From Pedobacter sp. FW305-3-2-15-E-R2A2 (lineage in GTDB: Bacteria; Bacteroidota; Bacteroidia; Sphingobacteriales; Sphingobacteriaceae): a DNA stretch of 64,000 bases. A program made the position numbers and the translations under genes. Below are positions 8,152-16,693 of this stretch, in pieces. Below the pieces are notes generated by a model, which saw nothing but the letters and a program-made list of their open reading frames with translations, made no database searches and had not been told where the DNA came from. The DNA is taken from NCBI RefSeq assembly GCF_038446955.1, contig NZ_CP151803.1, positions 4,836,001 to 4,900,000 on the forward strand. The letters are read 5' to 3'. How positions within the stretch are numbered: position 1 is the first letter of the stretch; every line of letters begins with the position of its first letter.

Positions 8152-9495
8152 ATGCAGCTGAAAAACAGATCTATTTTAGTGGTTGATGATGATCCCGATG
8201 TGCTCACCGCAGTAAGACTTTTATTGAATACCGAAGTCGGAGAAGTGGTCACGGAAAAGAACCCAGAGCAACTTCCTTCTCTACTCTCTGCAAAGCGCTT
8301 CGACCTCATCCTTTTGGACATGAATTTCAAAAGCGCCATTCACAATGGGAATGAAGGTTTTTTCTGGCTGAATAAAATAAAGGCGATGGCAGCCGATACC
8401 AAGGTCATCATGATTACTGCTTACGGAGACATTGACCTGGCGATCCAATCTTTAAAAAACGGGGCTGCCGACTTTGTCGTTAAGCCATGGTACAATGAAA
8501 AATTACTGAATACCATCGCCGAAGCGCTGGATAAAAAAGAAAAAACCAAAGCAAAAGGTATAGACAACAGCCAGGGCATCAACGGTGATTTAATCGGCAC
8601 ATCGGATGTCATGCAGGAGATCTTTTATAAAATCAGCCGTGTTGCCCCCACCGATGCGAATATTCTCATCCTTGGAGAAAACGGAACGGGCAAAGATCTG
8701 ATTGCGAAGGCCATCTACCAGCAATCTTTAAGGGCACAAAAGCCGTTCGTCAAAGTAGACATCGGTTCCCTTACGGAAGGCCTTTTTGAAAGCGAGCTAT
8801 TCGGACATAAAAAGGGCGCCTATACCGATGCCAGAGAAGACCGGACAGGCCGGTTCGAAGCTGCAGATACCGGGACCTTATTTCTGGACGAAATCGGGAA
8901 CATCAGTTTACAGCAACAGGCCAAATTATTGAGCGTGCTGCAAAACAGGCAGGTGATCAAGATAGGCAGCAACGACGCCGTTCCTGTAGACATCAGGCTC
9001 ATCTGTGCCACCAATGTAGAGATCCGGGAGCTGGCAATGGAGAACCGTTTCCGTAAAGACCTGATATATAGAATCAATACCGTAGAAATTATTGTTCCTC
9101 CGCTAAGGAAACGGGGAAAAGATGTATTGCTGCTGGCCAGGCATTTCAGTAAGGTTTATGCAGAGAAATACTTTAAATCCGCGATGGACTTTGAGGCCTC
9201 TGCAATGGATAAGCTCTTACAATACTCCTTCCCCGGAAATGTAAGAGAACTACAATATACCATAGAGCGTGCGGTCATTATGGCGGAAGGCCCGATATTG
9301 AAGGACAGTGACCTCGTCTTCTCTCCTATAGAAACGGCAATCCCCATCAATGAAGACCTGAGTTTGAAATCATTAGAGAAGAATGCCATCCTGCAGGTCA
9401 TTGAGAAAAACCGCGGGAACATTACCTGGGCAGCAAAAGAACTTGGCATTACCAGGAACGCATTATACCGCAGGCTGAGCAAATATGATATTTAA
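8152..9495 (+). CDS. NtrC-family sigma-54-dependent response regulator
   Basis: 447 residues in the classic three-part layout. The receiver domain (1-120) has acidic pocket DDD 12-14, phospho-acceptor Asp56 in LLDMNF, Thr89 and Lys111. The AAA+ domain (about 145-385) has Walker A GENGTGKD (175-182) and Walker B TLFLDEIGN. The Fis-type HTH is at about 420-445 (NITWAAKELGITRNALYRRL). The sigma-54 contact loop, normally GAFTGA, reads GAYTDA (222-227). The gene is followed with an 11-bp overlap by its cognate kinase and is divergent from the ABC efflux operon, which is its likely target. Family certain; target inferred from position. Confidence 0.95.
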   Translation: MQLKNRSILVVDDDPDVLTAVRLLLNTEVGEVVTEKNPEQLPSLLSAKRFDLILLDMNFKSAIHNGNEGFFWLNKIKAMAADTKVIMITAYGDIDLAIQSLKNGAADFVVKPWYNEKLLNTIAEALDKKEKTKAKGIDNSQGINGDLIGTSDVMQEIFYKISRVAPTDANILILGENGTGKDLIAKAIYQQSLRAQKPFVKVDIGSLTEGLFESELFGHKKGAYTDAREDRTGRFEAADTGTLFLDEIGNISLQQQAKLLSVLQNRQVIKIGSNDAVPVDIRLICATNVEIRELAMENRFRKDLIYRINTVEIIVPPLRKRGKDVLLLARHFSKVYAEKYFKSAMDFEASAMDKLLQYSFPGNVRELQYTIERAVIMAEGPILKDSDLVFSPIETAIPINEDLSLKSLEKNAILQVIEKNRGNITWAAKELGITRNALYRRLSKYDI

Positions 9496-10825
9496 GCACC
9501 TGATCTGGCGAACAATCCGGAGCATCACACTCCTGTTTATCCCCCTTGCTGCCGCATCTTATTGTCTCGTACAAGGATGGTTTTCCTGGCTCATCCCTTT
9601 GTCCATCCTGATCATTTACCTCATGGTATCAGGCTATAGGTCACAATTGAAAATGTACCGGGAATTTGAACATTTTATAGAAGCTGTCCGATACCAGGAT
9701 TTTTCCCTTCATTTTGAGGTGAAACATGCTCCCCCGGAACTGAAACCGCTCAGAAAAGGGTTTAACGACATTAACGCTGCTTTTAAACAGCTTTCAAGAG
9801 AAAAAGAAACACAATATCAATATTTAAAGAAGATCCTGGAATTGATCGATACCGGCATTTTATCCTATCAGACAGAGAATGGAGAAGTGATCTGGATGAA
9901 TGAATCTCTAAAAGAGATGCTTCAAATTCCTTATTTGAAAACCATTACTTCTCTTGGTCAGAGGGATGAAAAATTACATCAGGAGATCATTTCTTTAAAA
10001 TCCGGGGAGTCTAAAATTGCCGGAATTCAAAATGGGGACCAGACCTTAAAAGTATTGCTTTCTGCGACGGCCTTTCAAACCGGATCTTTAAAATTTCAGG
10101 TGATTGCCTTTCAGAACCTCAATGAAGTGTTGGATGAAACAGAAGCAAAGGCATGGCAAAAATTATTGAGTGTATTGACCCATGAGCTCATGAACTCTAT
10201 TGCACCCATCTCCTCTTTGGCCGGAACGCTTAAAAACCGGCTTTCCGCTTTAGAAAGAACCGCACCTTATACCGCTGTTTTTGAAGACCTGGAAATGGGA
10301 ATTGAAACGATACAGAGAAGAAGTGAGGGCTTATTGAGGTTTGCAGAAACCTATAGAAATCTGAATAAAACAACGGCTCCGGTTATGGAACAGTTGCAGG
10401 TGAGACCGTTGCTGGAAAACATCTATCAGCTGATGCAACCCACCCTGCAACAGAAAAACATTGAACTGGAATTGATTCTTGCAGATGCCAAACTTTTGAT
10501 CAAAGCAGATCATGCTTTAATGGAGCAGGTGCTCATTAACCTTTTGCTAAATGCGGTGGATGCCTTGAAAGATCAGGCCAATCCGAAAATCATACTCTCT
10601 GCCGAAAACAATGAGAAGGGTAAAGTAGCCATCAGGGTGACCGATAATGGTTGTGGAATTCCCACGGAAATGACCGACAGTATATTTGTCCCTTTCTTCA
10701 GTACCAAAAAATCAGGTGGTGGGATCGGCCTTCCATTATGTAAACAAATTGTAATGCTCCACCATGGGCAAATCCAGTTCCATTCTGTGGAAGGTTTGGG
10801 TTCCAGTTTCATCATCTCCTTATAA
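9485..10825 (+). CDS. Membrane sensor histidine kinase (NtrB/NtrY-like)
   Basis: 446 residues. Two hydrophobic helices (about 14-30 and 33-50) with almost no loop between them suggest sensing within or near the membrane. A HAMP-like linker and a PAS-like segment (about 110-210) follow. The HisKA box LTHELMNSIAPI carries the phosphorylated His233. The HATPase_c domain has NLLLNAVDAL (N box), DNGCGIP (G1) and FFSTKKSGGGIGL (F and G2 boxes). Its start overlaps the end of the response regulator by 11 bp, so the two are translationally coupled. It should phosphorylate the NtrC-type protein encoded upstream. The signal is unknown; envelope stress or the efflux substrate is a reasonable guess. Confidence 0.93.
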   Translation: MIFKHLIWRTIRSITLLFIPLAAASYCLVQGWFSWLIPLSILIIYLMVSGYRSQLKMYREFEHFIEAVRYQDFSLHFEVKHAPPELKPLRKGFNDINAAFKQLSREKETQYQYLKKILELIDTGILSYQTENGEVIWMNESLKEMLQIPYLKTITSLGQRDEKLHQEIISLKSGESKIAGIQNGDQTLKVLLSATAFQTGSLKFQVIAFQNLNEVLDETEAKAWQKLLSVLTHELMNSIAPISSLAGTLKNRLSALERTAPYTAVFEDLEMGIETIQRRSEGLLRFAETYRNLNKTTAPVMEQLQVRPLLENIYQLMQPTLQQKNIELELILADAKLLIKADHALMEQVLINLLLNAVDALKDQANPKIILSAENNEKGKVAIRVTDNGCGIPTEMTDSIFVPFFSTKKSGGGIGLPLCKQIVMLHHGQIQFHSVEGLGSSFIISL

Positions 10826-11138
10826 CCGTTTTGTCTTTCAAATTCCTGCTCCATAACAAGTTGGGAGCAGCGTAGGGAAATACCCGAAAATGACTCGATT
10901 TATAGTCGCTGCTTACCCGCCTTTAACACGCTTTCAAGCGGGCTTGCACCGAGTATAGAGCGTGTATAGAGCCTGGTTAGAGCGCGTATAGGGACAAGCG
11001 GTTCTCAAGCAGGTATTTACTTGTTCCGAAGCTGAATATGACGCTATAATGAAGCTGTTTTGTTGTAAAAAAAATCTCCTCTTTTTATTTTTACCATGTC
11101 AACACAACAGCGATAAGTCCTGGTTAAATTTTCAGATC
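10826..11138. other. Non-coding gap with repeats and hairpins
   Basis: No gene is supported in these 313 bp. CCCGC and GCGGG (about 10916-10942) can pair, and four 11-bp direct repeats follow at 10952-10995. An upstream in-frame start for the next gene at 11049 is possible but gives an unconvincing Cys/Lys-rich leader. Confidence 0.6.
10952..10995. repeat. Four tandem 11-bp degenerate repeats
   Basis: The units are AGTATAGAGCG, TGTATAGAGCC, TGGTTAGAGCG and CGTATAGGGAC, contiguous and each exactly 11 nt. The shared core is TATAGAGC. They are intergenic and do not encode a protein repeat. Confidence 0.75.
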
Positions 11139-12077
11139 ATGATTCAGCAGCAAGGTAAATCTCCGGAAACGGCTCCTGACCGTCTTCATTTCTTCTCCCG
11201 AATGGCTTCAAAAGCTGGCATATTTGTGCTGAATAGTTTATCCAGACTTCCACTTTCCATCCTCTATTTTTTTGCAGGTTTTGTTTATTTCCTCATTTAC
11301 CATGTACTTGGTTACCGGAAAAAAGTAGTCAGCGCGAATTTACGTAATGCATTTCCAGACAAAACTGTTGCCGGGTTAAAAACCATAGAAAAGGGCTACT
11401 TCAGACATCTGTCCAGAATTATGGTAGAGATCTTTAAGATGAGGACCATTTCTGCAAAGGAACTTTCTGAACGTGTTCAGTTTAAAAATCTGAGCAACAT
11501 CAATGTTTATCTCGATCAGGGCAAAAGCATCGTGCTCTGTTCCCCGCATTATGGAAATTGGGAATGGTCCGTGATGGCACTCGGACTGCATGTAAAGTCG
11601 CATATTTACACCATTTATAAGCCGCTAAGCAATGCGATATTTGACAAATGGTTCTATCAGATGAGAAATAGGTATGGAAATACCATGGTTCCAATGAGAA
11701 ATACCCTCCGTGCTATAAAAAGCACTGAAGCCGAAACCAGTATATTTTGTTTTGCAAATGATCAGGCACCCCCAAAGGAAGAATCACATTATTGGGTCAA
11801 TTTCCTCCATCAGCCCACCTCTTTTCATTTAGGGGTAGAAAAAATTGCACAAAAGACCGGAAGACCAGTGTTTTATGGCTTGATGAAAATTATTAAAAAA
11901 GGTTATTATGAAATAGAATTTATTCCGATTGATTTAAAACCTGAGGAAAGCCCATCCGGAACCATTACGGACCGATATGCGGCGATATTGGAAAAAACCC
12001 TGAATGCCGCACCTTCCTACTGGTTATGGAGCCATAAACGCTGGAAACACCAGCCTGAACCCGGCATCAGGCCATGA
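11139..12077 (+). CDS. Lysophospholipid acyltransferase-like protein (LpxL/HtrB family)
   Basis: 312 residues from the ATG at 11139. An N-terminal hydrophobic anchor (ILYFFAGFVYFLIYHVLGYR) is followed by the pattern KKVVSANLRNAFPD, characteristic of the lipid A biosynthesis acyltransferases. The catalytic HX4-D/E motif is HYGNWE (within CSPHYGNWEWSVMALG). The later blocks FANDQAP and FYGLMKIIKKGYYEIEF fit the family. It probably transfers an acyl chain to a lipid A precursor or an aminolipid at the inner membrane. In Bacteroidota related proteins also serve ornithine/glycine-lipid synthesis, so the exact acceptor is open. It stands alone after the two-component genes. Confidence 0.85.
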   Translation: MIQQQGKSPETAPDRLHFFSRMASKAGIFVLNSLSRLPLSILYFFAGFVYFLIYHVLGYRKKVVSANLRNAFPDKTVAGLKTIEKGYFRHLSRIMVEIFKMRTISAKELSERVQFKNLSNINVYLDQGKSIVLCSPHYGNWEWSVMALGLHVKSHIYTIYKPLSNAIFDKWFYQMRNRYGNTMVPMRNTLRAIKSTEAETSIFCFANDQAPPKEESHYWVNFLHQPTSFHLGVEKIAQKTGRPVFYGLMKIIKKGYYEIEFIPIDLKPEESPSGTITDRYAAILEKTLNAAPSYWLWSHKRWKHQPEPGIRP

Positions 12078-12129
12078 ACAACAGGAGTTGCCTTATTGAA
12101 CAGGGAGCGATGCCGGGTGTAGAAAAAGC

Positions 12130-12600
12130 TTAAGGTTGTTCTTTCAGGTTTACATTGGAACTTAAGAAATCCAGGTATTTATCGTCTTCCCCTTCAAAGA
12201 TCTCTTCAGGATCCAGCAGATAAGCCCTAAGAAGGAACTCTTTTGCTTTCTCCTCGTTGGCTTGCTCCAGGTAACATTCTCCTAATCTCAACATGATAAA
12301 AGGGTTAGAATATACGTTTTCCTCAACATTGCTTTTTGCGGTCAGAAAGTACGTTAATGCAGTTTCAAAATCGTCTTGCAGGAAATAAGCATCTCCTATC
12401 GAGGCATTCAGCCAAACACTTTGAATATAATGATTTTGTGGTTCAGGAATCAGGGCCAATGCCTCTTCCCAGCTGGCTACAGCGCCATCAAAATCTTCTT
12501 CATCCATACAGTCGTTTCCACTTTCTGAAAGCGCATCAATTTTTGTCAACACTTCATTGGAAAGCTCAGGAAAAGCTCCGTTTATTTCGTCTTCGTTCAT
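12130..12600 (-). CDS. TPR-repeat protein
   Basis: 156 residues, soluble and strongly acidic. The spacing of small and aromatic residues gives at least three tetratricopeptide repeats: CMDEEDFDGAVASWEEALAL, then AYFLQDDFETALTYFLTA, then GECYLEQANEEKAKEFLLRA. TPR domains bind partner proteins; nothing in the sequence names the partner. It is convergent with the acyltransferase gene and divergent from the AsmA-like gene. No signal peptide is seen, so it is probably cytoplasmic. Related small TPR proteins in Bacteroidota are sometimes encoded near Rhs/PAAR genes, but none are present here. Confidence 0.8.
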   Translation of the reverse strand: MNEDEINGAFPELSNEVLTKIDALSESGNDCMDEEDFDGAVASWEEALALIPEPQNHYIQSVWLNASIGDAYFLQDDFETALTYFLTAKSNVEENVYSNPFIMLRLGECYLEQANEEKAKEFLLRAYLLDPEEIFEGEDDKYLDFLSSNVNLKEQP

Positions 12601-12764
12601 GATCTGATCTTTAAGTTCTCAGGCATTCTGAGAATGCCCTTTTTATAAATACAATAATCGGGTTTTAGTTTCCGTAAAACAATTCAAATGTTCAGGTAGT
12701 TGTCTCCGCCAACAGAAGTAACACTCCCGTTTTTATAACTGTGCATTTTTAGCTTTTAAAAAAT

Positions 12765-12772
12765 TACCTTTG
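12765..12772 (+). promoter_or_regulatory. -7 box of the AsmA-like gene
   Basis: TACCTTTG matches TAnnTTTG exactly and lies 29 bp upstream of the TTG start at 12802. No clear -33 element is seen. Confidence 0.5.
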
Positions 12773-12801
12773 CTCCTTATAAATATTAACATCATTATCT
12801 T

Positions 12802-15800
12802 TTGAAAAAAGTTCTTAAAATTACCGGAATAACAATTGCGTCTATTGTACTGCTCTTATTTATCACGCCTTACCTGCTGCCAAACACCATCTCTAAAGAA
12901 GTGGAAAAATGGGTGAATGGAAACATCAAAGGTGAAGTTAAATTCGACAGCAGCAGTTTGTCCTTTTTTAAGCATTTTCCATCCTTAACTTTTAGCCTTC
13001 ATAACTTTTCGTTAAAGGGCGCGGTACCATTTCAGCAGGACACCTTGCTCTTTACCAAAGAATTGTCCTTCCGGGTAGATTTACGCACCGTTTTTTCCGA
13101 TCAGATCAAGATTGATCAGGTGTTCATCGACCAGGCCAATATCAATATTGAAGTAGATGAAAAAGGAAATGCCAATTACAATGTATATGAAAGTAAAACA
13201 GATACCACAAAAAAAGCAGACAGCAGCGCTACGGGAATAAAGATCGAAGGTATCTTCATTAACAAAAGTAACCTGACCTATAACGACCGCTCTGTGCCGA
13301 TGATGGTCAGCGCCAAAGGATTGAACTATTCCGGACAAGGAGATTTAAGCAAGGCGATTTTCGACTTAAAAAGCCAGGCCGCAATCGATACCCTGAATCT
13401 TTACTATAATGGTACGCCTTACCTGCTGAACAAAAAAGTCAATGCCAAGCTCCTGACTAAAATCAACACCAGCTCCCTGGATCTGATGTTTGATGAAAAT
13501 GATTTAAAGATCAACTCCCTGCCCATCGAATTTGTCGGCCGTTTCTCTTTTCTAAAAGATGGCTACGACATCAACTTTAAAACCAGGGCAAAAGAAACAG
13601 ACCTGCACAATATTTTCTCGGCCATGCCTCCTGCCCTTGCAAGTCGCATGGAAAAAACCAATATTAAAGGATATGCAGAGATTAATGCTTCTTTAATTGG
13701 AAAATACCTGGCAAAAAGTAAGGCCATGCCCACCTTGTCCTTTAACATGAAAATCCGTGAAGGACAAATTTCGAATCCAAAGGCGCCAGAGTCCATCAGC
13801 AATTTATACCTGAACCTGCAAACGAAATTACCCAGTTTAAATATGGACAGCTTATCGATCAACATGGATAGCCTGTATTTTAATATGGGAAAAGACCATG
13901 TCAGCTCGGTTGTAAAATTAAACGGACTCAAAGAACCGGAAATCTTTATCAAAACACGCGCATCAATTGATCTTGGCAAATGGGGAAAGATTTTTGGTGT
14001 AGATCAGATCAGAGGGCATTATAACCTCGACCTGGATGCAGATGGCAAGTATACCAAAAAAGTAGTCCGCAGTGGCATCAGACAAATAGATACGGTGATC
14101 GCTACCATTCCCAAATTCAATTTAAAATCTTCGGTAAGTAACGGCTATTTCAAATATGCCTCCCTTCCGGCTGCGATCGATAAGATCAATTTCAGCATGA
14201 ATGGCCATAATCCGGACGGCAATTACAAGAACACCAAACTGGAAATCAGCGACATTAACATACAGGCACTGAGCAATTACATCCGTGGTTTTGCAAAATT
14301 GCAGACCGCAGAAAACAACCCTATAGATGTACAGTTAAAATCCATGATCAACTTTGCGGAGATCAAAAACTTCTACCCGCTGAAAGACCTGGAACTGAGT
14401 GGAGAACTGAACCTGGACGTACAAAGTAAAGGTGGTTACAATAAAATTAAAAAACTGTTCCCGGTAACTTCTGCTACAATTAAGCTGGCAAACGGAAGGA
14501 TTAAAACCGCTCATTTTGAGCAGGCACTGGAACAAATTGTGGTAGACGGAACGCTGGTTAACAAAGACGGAAGCCTGAGAGGGACGCAACTGAACATCAA
14601 ACCCATCTCCTTTCAAATGGCGGGTCAGCCTTTTATGTTAAAAGCAGATCTTAAAAATTTCGACAACATGAGCTATAATGTCAGCTCTAAAGGCACGATA
14701 GATATCGGAAAAATGTATCAGTTATTTGCGATCAAAGGGTATAACGTTAAAGGTTCTGTATTTAGTGATGTCTCCTTTAAAGGCCTGCAAAGCGATGCGC
14801 TTAATGGCAGGTATCAAAAGCTAAACAACAAGGGACGTGTGGTGGTTAAAGAACTTACCCTGGAATCAGACCTCTTTCCTAAATCTTTCTTCATCAAAAA
14901 CGGCTTGTTCTCTTTTGCTCAGGATAAAATGAAATTTGAGCGTTTTACTGCCAGCTATGGCAAATCAGATTTCACGATGAATGGTCATTTAGGCAACATT
15001 ATCAATTATGTATTGTCGGACAAGGCCATGCTTACCGGAAACTTCAACCTGCAAACGAAACAGCTTTTTGCGGATGAGTTCATGGTGTATAATGCAGCTC
15101 CTGCACAGCCGGGAAAAACAGCGGCTGGAAGCGGCGTCATCATTATTCCGAATAACTTAAATGTATCTGTCGTAGCGGATGCAGCTGCCGTATATTATAA
15201 TGGATTGAAAGTTAAAGATGCAAAAGGAACACTGGCATTAAATAACGGAACCATGACCCTGAGTCAGACGAGCTTTAACCTGGTAGATGCCCCAATGACG
15301 ATGGATGCTACCTATAAGAGTTTAAGTCCTAAGTCTGCCATTTTCGACTACCATATCTCGGCTAAGGAGTTCGACATTTCCAAGGCTTATAAAGAGATCA
15401 AACTCTTCCGTGAACTCGCTACTTCGGCCTCCAAAGTGAAAGGTATTGTAGGACTGGATTATCAGCTTTCAGGTAAATTGAATAAAGACATGTTCCCTGT
15501 TTTCCCAACCTTAAAAGGTGGAGGAACCCTTTCTCTTAAAAAGATTAGCCTCATGGGCTTTAAATTCATGAATGCCGTGAGTAAAGCGACCCGTCGTGAT
15601 AGTTTAAACAATCCGGATCTTTCTGAAGTCAACATCAGGAGTACCATCAAAAATAACATCATTACCATCGAAAGGTTTAAAATGCGTGTGGCAGGATTCC
15701 GTCCGCGTTTTGAAGGTCAGGTGAGTTTTGATGGCCGTCTGAACATCAGTGGCAGACTCGGTTTGCCTCCATTTGGCCTGATTGGAATTCCATTGAGCAT

Positions 15801-15885
15801 TACCGGAACCCAGGACAATCCTAAAGTTGCCTTGAAAAGGAATAAAGAAGGAAAACTGGAGGAAACTGAGGATGATGACAAATGA
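12802..15885 (+). CDS. Large AsmA-like envelope protein
   Basis: 1027 residues, translated from a TTG start; the next sensible upstream ATG is absent, and MKKVLKITGITIASIVLLLF gives a good N-terminal anchor. The AsmA N-terminal pattern is clear (KEVEKWVNGNIKGEVKFDSSSLSFFKHFPSLTFSLHNFSLKG in two parts), followed by a long run of beta-rich repeats. The AsmA C-terminal block with MTLSQTSFNLVDAPMT, and FRPRFEGQVSFDGRLNISGRLGLPPFG near residue 980, closes it. AsmA/TamB/YhdP-like proteins are now understood as bridge-like lipid-transfer proteins between inner and outer membrane. That role is inferred here. Its stop overlaps the next gene by 14 bp, so the two are co-expressed. Confidence 0.88.
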   Translation: MKKVLKITGITIASIVLLLFITPYLLPNTISKEVEKWVNGNIKGEVKFDSSSLSFFKHFPSLTFSLHNFSLKGAVPFQQDTLLFTKELSFRVDLRTVFSDQIKIDQVFIDQANINIEVDEKGNANYNVYESKTDTTKKADSSATGIKIEGIFINKSNLTYNDRSVPMMVSAKGLNYSGQGDLSKAIFDLKSQAAIDTLNLYYNGTPYLLNKKVNAKLLTKINTSSLDLMFDENDLKINSLPIEFVGRFSFLKDGYDINFKTRAKETDLHNIFSAMPPALASRMEKTNIKGYAEINASLIGKYLAKSKAMPTLSFNMKIREGQISNPKAPESISNLYLNLQTKLPSLNMDSLSINMDSLYFNMGKDHVSSVVKLNGLKEPEIFIKTRASIDLGKWGKIFGVDQIRGHYNLDLDADGKYTKKVVRSGIRQIDTVIATIPKFNLKSSVSNGYFKYASLPAAIDKINFSMNGHNPDGNYKNTKLEISDINIQALSNYIRGFAKLQTAENNPIDVQLKSMINFAEIKNFYPLKDLELSGELNLDVQSKGGYNKIKKLFPVTSATIKLANGRIKTAHFEQALEQIVVDGTLVNKDGSLRGTQLNIKPISFQMAGQPFMLKADLKNFDNMSYNVSSKGTIDIGKMYQLFAIKGYNVKGSVFSDVSFKGLQSDALNGRYQKLNNKGRVVVKELTLESDLFPKSFFIKNGLFSFAQDKMKFERFTASYGKSDFTMNGHLGNIINYVLSDKAMLTGNFNLQTKQLFADEFMVYNAAPAQPGKTAAGSGVIIIPNNLNVSVVADAAAVYYNGLKVKDAKGTLALNNGTMTLSQTSFNLVDAPMTMDATYKSLSPKSAIFDYHISAKEFDISKAYKEIKLFRELATSASKVKGIVGLDYQLSGKLNKDMFPVFPTLKGGGTLSLKKISLMGFKFMNAVSKATRRDSLNNPDLSEVNIRSTIKNNIITIERFKMRVAGFRPRFEGQVSFDGRLNISGRLGLPPFGLIGIPLSITGTQDNPKVALKRNKEGKLEETEDDDK

Positions 15886-16585
15886 TGGATTAACTTATTT
15901 ACTGGAATTACCGGCCATTTATTTATGGCCGGTATTTTTGTTGGAAAACGTGTTGATTACGGTATTGGTTTTATGGTCTGGAAGGGTCATCCAGCAGAGG
16001 TTTTCTCCTCTGGCGATTCCTGCTTATACCTATAGCCGCAAAGAATGGCTGATCTGCGGGCTCACCAATCTCCTGAATACCGTGGTTACTTATATCGGTT
16101 ACTGGTTATGGAAAAATGCCTTTATTGGGATCAGCACGGAAGTTTCCGTCTTCATTTTAATTGATTTCCTGATCCTGTTCCTGGCGATGGACCTCCTGAT
16201 GTATGTTTTTCATTATATCATCCATAAAACCTGGTTGTACAAGGCCATACACGGATTGCACCATGAGGCTGTAAATCCCAAGCCTATAGACCTATTTGTT
16301 TTACATCCCCTGGAAACCATCAGCTTTGGAGCCCTCTGGCTCCTGTTGTTATTATTATGGACCTTCAACCTTTATGCGATCATCATTTACCTGATGATCA
16401 ATGTGCTGTTTGGTATGATTGGCCATTTGGGGATGGAACCCTTAAATGCCACTTTGCGTAATAAACCGCTGTTAAAATATCTGGGAACCTCCAGTTTCCA
16501 TCACCAGCACCATCAGGATATTGACCATAACTTCGGTTTTTACACGAGCATCTGGGATCGGTTATTTGGAACTTACAAAGCGTAG
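15872..16585 (+). CDS. Sterol desaturase/fatty acid hydroxylase family protein
   Basis: 237 residues with four hydrophobic segments. The di-iron histidine clusters of the superfamily are present: HYIIHKTWLYKAIHGLHH (HX3H and HxxHH, about residues 115-132) and FHHQHHQDIDHNFG (HxxHH plus His, about 208-221). The end WDRLFGTYK is a typical signature of bacterial members. The enzyme oxygenates or desaturates a lipid acyl chain at the inner membrane with O2. It begins inside the last codons of the AsmA-like gene, so a shared role in envelope lipid composition is plausible. The substrate cannot be told from sequence. Confidence 0.9.
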   Translation: MMTNDGLTYLLELPAIYLWPVFLLENVLITVLVLWSGRVIQQRFSPLAIPAYTYSRKEWLICGLTNLLNTVVTYIGYWLWKNAFIGISTEVSVFILIDFLILFLAMDLLMYVFHYIIHKTWLYKAIHGLHHEAVNPKPIDLFVLHPLETISFGALWLLLLLLWTFNLYAIIIYLMINVLFGMIGHLGMEPLNATLRNKPLLKYLGTSSFHHQHHQDIDHNFGFYTSIWDRLFGTYKA

Positions 16586-16693
16586 GCCTACTTCTATTCT
16601 TCTCTCAACAACCTCAGCTAAATCAATTTAATCTTTGGATTAAAGAAGATAAACCTGTAATTTTCAGGAATCAACACACAAAATTACTCTCTT

